Source: Aquilaria yunnanensis (Eukaryota > Streptophyta > Magnoliopsida > Malvales > Thymelaeaceae). Taken from it: 64,000 nt of DNA. Positions 61,701-64,000 of this stretch are shown here, piece by piece. Both the position numbers and the translations under genes were made by a program. Position 1 is the stretch's first letter. Each line of letters begins with the position of its first letter. The notes under the pieces are model-generated. The model had not been told where the DNA came from, did not search any database, and saw nothing but the letters and a program-made list of their open reading frames with translations. The DNA lies in NCBI GenBank assembly GCA_039654915.1, contig CM077599.1, forward strand, positions 80,258,001 through 80,322,000, written 5' to 3'.

Positions 61701-62301
61701 CAGATCTGTTGATTCTGGTTTCATGTGCCTGAAGCGAACCCATGAGTTCATCCACAGTCAAGATGGATAGATCTTTGGACTCTTCAATAGCAGCTACAAC
61801 GTGATCAAATTTGGAGGACAAGCTTCTGAGAATCTTAGCCACAATTGTCTCATCGCTTATCTTGTCACCATATGTTCGCATCTGACTCACAATCTTTGAC
61901 ACCCTTGCAAGAAAGTCTTGGACTGACTCATTATTCCTCATGCTGGATGTCTCAAAATCTTTCCTAAGGAACTGCAGCTTTACTGTCATGACTTTAGATG
62001 ATCCTTGATACTCAACTTTAAGGATATTCCAAGCTTGTTTTGCTGTGGTTGCAGCAGCAATTCTAGAGAAGATGGTTTCATCTACAGCTTGTTGGATGAA
62101 GAAAAGAGCTTTTGCATCCTTTTTCAGAATTTCTCGATTTGCTCCTTCTTCTGATTCTCCATCCTCGTATCCAGTTTCTACAAGATCCCACAAATCCTGT
62201 GATCTGAAGAGAGTCTTCATCTTTATGCTCCAGTATTCGTATGACTCACCTTTGAAGATGGGGATTTGCGGCTGAGCCACATTCACTGCAGAATTGGCCA
62301 T
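58708..62301 (-). CDS. Copia Gag-Pol polyprotein, cut short in RNase H
   Basis: The frame is open from 62439, inside the LTR, but the likely start is the Met at 62301 (MANSAVNVAQPQIP), residue 47 of the open frame; positions below use that frame. Gag ends in zinc knuckle C283-x2-C286-x4-H291-x4-C296. The protease has W331-FLDSACSNH (DSA at 334-336). Integrase carries H463, H468, C496, C499 and catalytic D527, D590 and E626. Reverse transcriptase has D926 (IDIKTAFLNGE) and YVDD at 1012-1015. RNase H starts at GYTDSDWAGD (D1176) and includes SSAEAEY. A TAG at 58708-58710 ends the frame after residue 1243; the same frame is open again directly after it. Everything upstream looks intact. Confidence 0.95.
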   Translation of the reverse strand: MANSAVNVAQPQIPIFKGESYEYWSIKMKTLFRSQDLWDLVETGYEDGESEEGANREILKKDAKALFFIQQAVDETIFSRIAAATTAKQAWNILKVEYQGSSKVMTVKLQFLRKDFETSSMRNNESVQDFLARVSKIVSQMRTYGDKISDETIVAKILRSLSSKFDHVVAAIEESKDLSILTVDELMGSLQAHETRINRSAAKEEEQAFQTQGERERKSYRGRGGFRGRGRGSSIQCSFCKKFGHKEDDCWTKKGQAKFTEEPEEQDDYLFMTHANTHSSSKDIWFLDSACSNHLTGDKDKFKDLDASVKTQVRLGNDNQVQIEGKGTVVISVNGKEKLIRNVQYAPGLTHNLISVGQLVQGGLSVTFEKGTCSVKTSSGEPVLSAQMTENKMFPIDFTSYEKCMITSKIEESELWHQRYGHLHFKGLQLLTNKEMVTDLPFVKEPDHICEGCAFGKQTRRSFPVGQAKRATSKLEVVHADLCGPMKTTSLAGSRYFLLFVDDYSRLSWVYFLTVKTEAFKCFKKFKALVEKQGSVKLKTLRTDRGGEFCSKEFQEFCDEEGIRRELTAPYTPEQNGIAERKNRTIVEMARSMLKNKDLSDEYWAEAVATAVYLINLSPTRAVLNQTPYESWYDSKPSVSHLRIFGCVCYVLTPSGRTKLDKKSKKCIFVGYSLVSKAYRVFDPENKKILISRDIEFDECSSWKKVEEASPSTIQVNNEEQEEKHDEESDGDDQVSPVRSSSSSCTSNDAQRKTRSISDVYSSTFALFTGDPIDAEDAMKIKVWREAMEEEVAAIKKNETWELVSLPEGKKTVSLKWIFKTKFHSNGEIQKHKARLVARGFTQEYGVDYEETFSPVARFETVRLILALAAQHQWRVHQIDIKTAFLNGELMEEVYVDQPVGFVIQGEEDKVYRLKKALYGLKQAPRAWYTRIDDFFYLKGFQRSPNEPTLYLKKLSSKDIVIVSLYVDDILYTGSSQQLLMDFKKNMMEEFEMTDLGEMHYFLGLEVQQTQDGIFLSQQKYVTDLLEQFHMSQCNTVSTPMNTNEKLKEEDGSGVADARRYRSLVGRLIYLTHTRPDIAFSVGLISRFMHAPTNHHLGAAKRILKYIAATRDFGIWYVKATKVQLQGYTDSDWAGDQDDRRSTTGNCFSLGSGPISWTSKKQSTVALSSAEAEYVAACTATCQAVWFTRLLGDLGHK

Positions 62302-62338
62302 TGCTGACTGGTCTCGCAAGAAGCCTGGATTGCAACCT

Positions 62339-62351
62339 GGCTCTGATACCA
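62339..62351 (-). other. Primer binding site for initiator tRNA-Met
   Basis: On the minus strand TGGTATCAGAGCC lies three bases inside the 5' LTR. It complements the 3' end of plant initiator methionine tRNA, the usual primer of copia elements. Confidence 0.95.
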
Positions 62352-62354
62352 CAA

Positions 62355-62622
62355 TGTTGTTGAGAATAGCACAAACAAGGAGATGAAATGCTTTTTTCTG
62401 TGTTATTGCTTTTTGAATAACCAACACACTTAACATCAAATAGAGCAGACTGTAGTTATAACGTTAACAAGCAACTAACTCAGCTAACTTAATGCAACAG
62501 GACTCTGACTTTGCTAACAAACTAACTAACATAGATATCAACTAACTAACAGAGATATCCTTTTATTTGACTTGCTCTTCACGCATTCTCAGGAACTTAG
62601 GCTTTGACTCACCTCTTCAACA
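62355..62622 (-). repeat. Copia 5' LTR (right on the plus strand)
   Basis: 268 bp, appears identical to the other LTR, followed outward by target duplication TTATG. It should carry the element's promoter; no strong TATA box is visible on the minus strand. Confidence 0.97.
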
Positions 62623-62892
62623 TTATGTAGGATCGAACGTCTCTGTGCACTTTTTCCCATTTCTCAATTGATGCGTAACCATCTGAAGCCAATATTCTTC
62701 CCAGCAAAGTAATGGCTAATGGCAGGCCATCGCAACGCTCGGCCATTTCTTTACCCAACAGTTCCTTTCGATTTCTTTCGGAATCTGAGCAAGAGAGTAC
62801 ATGTATATGTATTGAGAAATGATAAAAAATTAAGAAAATAATAAATAAAAATTGATAAAAAACAGATAAAGCTGATAAATAAATAAATAATA

Positions 62893-63126
62893 CTCCATCC
62901 GTCCCATATTCTTTGCACCATTCACGTTTTACCAATTAATCTATGATTTTTTATTTTAGACATTTTAACATATAAATGAAAAACTTTTATATGTGAATGA
63001 TAAATCAAGACCTATAGTTTCTAAATATATATTTTTTAATTTTTTTTAACAATCAATAATATAAAAAAATTCAAGTCAAACTAGCCCAAAAAGTCAAATG
63101 GTGCAAAGAATATGGGACGGAGGGAG
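62893..63126. mobile_element. Stowaway MITE, best preserved copy
   Basis: 234 bp. The left end CTCCATCCGTCCCATATTCT pairs with AGAATATGGGACGGAGGGAG on the right, differing at one base. TA duplications flank both sides (62891-62892 and 63127-63128). The hairpin-like AT-rich interior has no coding capacity. It lies in the intron upstream of the resistance-gene exon. Confidence 0.95.
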
Positions 63127-63128
63127 TA

Positions 63129-63680
63129 ACTGATAAAAGAACGAAAAATAAGAATTCGTAATAGAATAGATAAAAATGATAAAGAACAACCAAGAGTTGA
63201 TAAAAAAAACATATAAGAATTGATAAAAGAAAAGTAAAAAAAAAAACTAGGAACAATACAAAAAATGAAACAAAAAAAAAAGAAAAACCAAGTAGAAAAG
63301 CAAAGGAAAATAAAAGGACAAACAAACAAGTGGGAAACAAAAGAAAAAAAAAAGGGGGGGAAATTGTAAAGAAACGAAAAAAAGAAAATGGAACGAAACG
63401 AAAATTAAAAAAAAAAAAAAAGAAGGGGACCGGGGAAAGAAACGAAAAATAAGAAAAAACATTAAAATAAAAAAAAACAACTGGATGGAGGGCTGTTGGG
63501 AAAAGTGAAAGAAAAACTGGAAAAAAATTTAAAAAGAAAATAAAAATACACTAAATAAAAAATAAAAAAACCATAAAAAGAAAACCGAAAAATTGTGATA
63601 ACACCAAAAAGAAACGGCCAAGGAATAAAATCCGAAAAACAAAGAAGCCAAACGAAGTTAGTAAGTAAAAAAAACTAGAA
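63129..63680. repeat. A-rich low-complexity tract
   Basis: Strongly purine-rich on the plus strand (AAAAAGAAAC, GATAAAAGAA and similar words), giving phenylalanine-rich phantom ORFs on the minus strand (63071-63480). The simplest reading is expanded simple sequence next to the MITE. Confidence 0.75.
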
Positions 63681-64000
63681 CCAAATAACTGTCCACAACA
63701 CAATGCTCGAGTTAGGCTGAAAAATGGGAAGCAGAGGACACGACAATGGAGTAGATTATATTTTTACCAAGGGTATTACAGTAATTTCCCTGAACCACTA
63801 GTAGATGCACATTTGTCAAGATCTACACATAGGCCCGACTTACATAAGTTTATTCCCTTTTATGTTAGTCATTTACAGTATAAGATTTATATCTAATCTG
63901 AACTGTTCGATCAATATGAGAGGGTCTTTTGATCTAGTATTCCATACTGAACAATAATTTTACGAGATATGCATGTGTTTATACTACATCTACACACATA
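63681..64000. other. Unannotated right edge
   Basis: No gene or repeat recognised. If the resistance gene keeps its 5' exons, they should lie beyond this edge on the minus strand. Confidence 0.4.

Larger units (their letters stand above)
58183..62622 (-). mobile_element. Full-length Ty1/copia LTR retrotransposon
   Basis: A 4440-bp element on the minus strand with 268-bp LTRs at both ends (TGTTG...CAACA), flanked by the 5-bp target duplication TTATG (58178-58182 and 62623-62627). It has a methionine-initiator primer site, a polypurine tract and one long polyprotein frame. By eye the two LTRs are identical base for base, so insertion is recent. It lies in the NB-ARC region of a resistance pseudogene, in the same orientation as that gene. 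Confidence 0.97.
56736..62784 (-). pseudogene. CC-NB-LRR resistance gene, RPP13/RPP8-like, disrupted
   Basis: NB-LRR proteins are cytoplasmic immune receptors. On the minus strand a probable exon starts at 62784 after a TTGCTCAG acceptor and encodes CDGLPLAITLLG, the GLPL motif of the NB-ARC domain. A copia element interrupts at 62623. Below 58178 the same frame continues with CFLYLAYFP (RNBS-D), LINMWIAEGFL, the MHD motif CRMHDIMRDFC, then leucine-rich repeats (KIRVLDLA, HLRYLSLANA, CLRTLDLR, LRHLYLPK, NLRELRML) to a terminal stop at 56736. Two nonsense codons lie inside: TAA at 58074-58076 beside RNBS-D, and TAA at 56976-56978 in the LRR, after which the frame resumes (LRILALEGGAFVG). The coiled coil, P-loop and kinase-2 are absent, either lost or in exons beyond the window edge. 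Confidence 0.92.

Noticed and set aside
63071..63480. Phenylalanine-rich minus ORFs that look like membrane proteins
   Set aside because: They are translations of an A-rich low-complexity tract and a MITE; codon content is purely compositional.
1..64000. CRISPR arrays, operons, prophage or plasmid functions, tRNA and rRNA genes
   Set aside because: Spliced genes and plant transposons identify eukaryotic nuclear DNA. No regularly spaced repeats or tRNA box A/B pairs were seen; tRNA-like words occur only at retrotransposon primer sites.

Overview
The window looks like plant nuclear DNA, most likely from a eudicot. It is AT-rich and intron-bearing, and it is dominated by angiosperm transposon families: Ty1/copia, Ty3/gypsy with a tRNA-Asp-type primer site, L1-type LINEs, CACTA, Stowaway MITEs, and non-autonomous hAT and Mutator-like elements. 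I cannot name the species. I see no CRISPR array, operon, tRNA or rRNA gene. About 7% of the window is host genes and their remains; most of the rest is nested mobile DNA.

Only two host genes look intact. (1) At 20320-24653 (+) lies an 11-exon WD40 gene of the angio-associated migratory cell protein (AAMP) family: a non-coding first exon plus ten coding exons that splice in phase to 416 residues. (2) At 36958-37800 (-) lies an intronless gene for a plant RR-TZF (arginine-rich tandem CCCH zinc finger) protein of 280 residues. A third host locus is dead: an RPP13/RPP8-like CC-NB-LRR resistance gene (56736-62784, -) carries two nonsense codons and is split by a copia element. That element has 268-bp LTRs that look identical, a TTATG target duplication, an initiator-tRNA-Met primer site and one in-frame stop near the end of its polyprotein.

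Layout, left to right. 1-18 kb: Mutator-like TIR elements at 31-1255, 7957-11718, 13995-15146 and 15164-17975, a large non-autonomous hAT (4922-6970), a LINE endonuclease relic (about 12.7-13.4 kb), and a hAT carrying a pectinesterase-like fragment that landed inside the TIR of a Mutator-like element. 18.1-24.7 kb: a hAT abutting the AAMP leader, then AAMP. 25.5-34.2 kb: Stowaways, a decayed CACTA element with TNP2-type transposase remains, and a copia relic split by a 1.35-kb element with 9-bp target duplications. 35-38 kb: tandem repeats and the zinc-finger gene. 38-48.6 kb: MITEs, a 505-bp Mutator-like MITE, another hAT, LTR remnants, and a Ty3/gypsy gag relic with its primer site. 49-54 kb: a repeat block with tandemly duplicated LTR segments. 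54.4-56.6 kb: a LINE 3' end split by a hAT. 56.7-64 kb: the broken resistance gene, its copia insert, a Stowaway and A-rich low-complexity DNA.

I found no convincing new multi-gene system. The most interesting material is the nesting history, the target duplications that can be read by eye, the gene fragments inside non-autonomous elements, and the resistance pseudogene whose two kinds of damage can be ordered in time.
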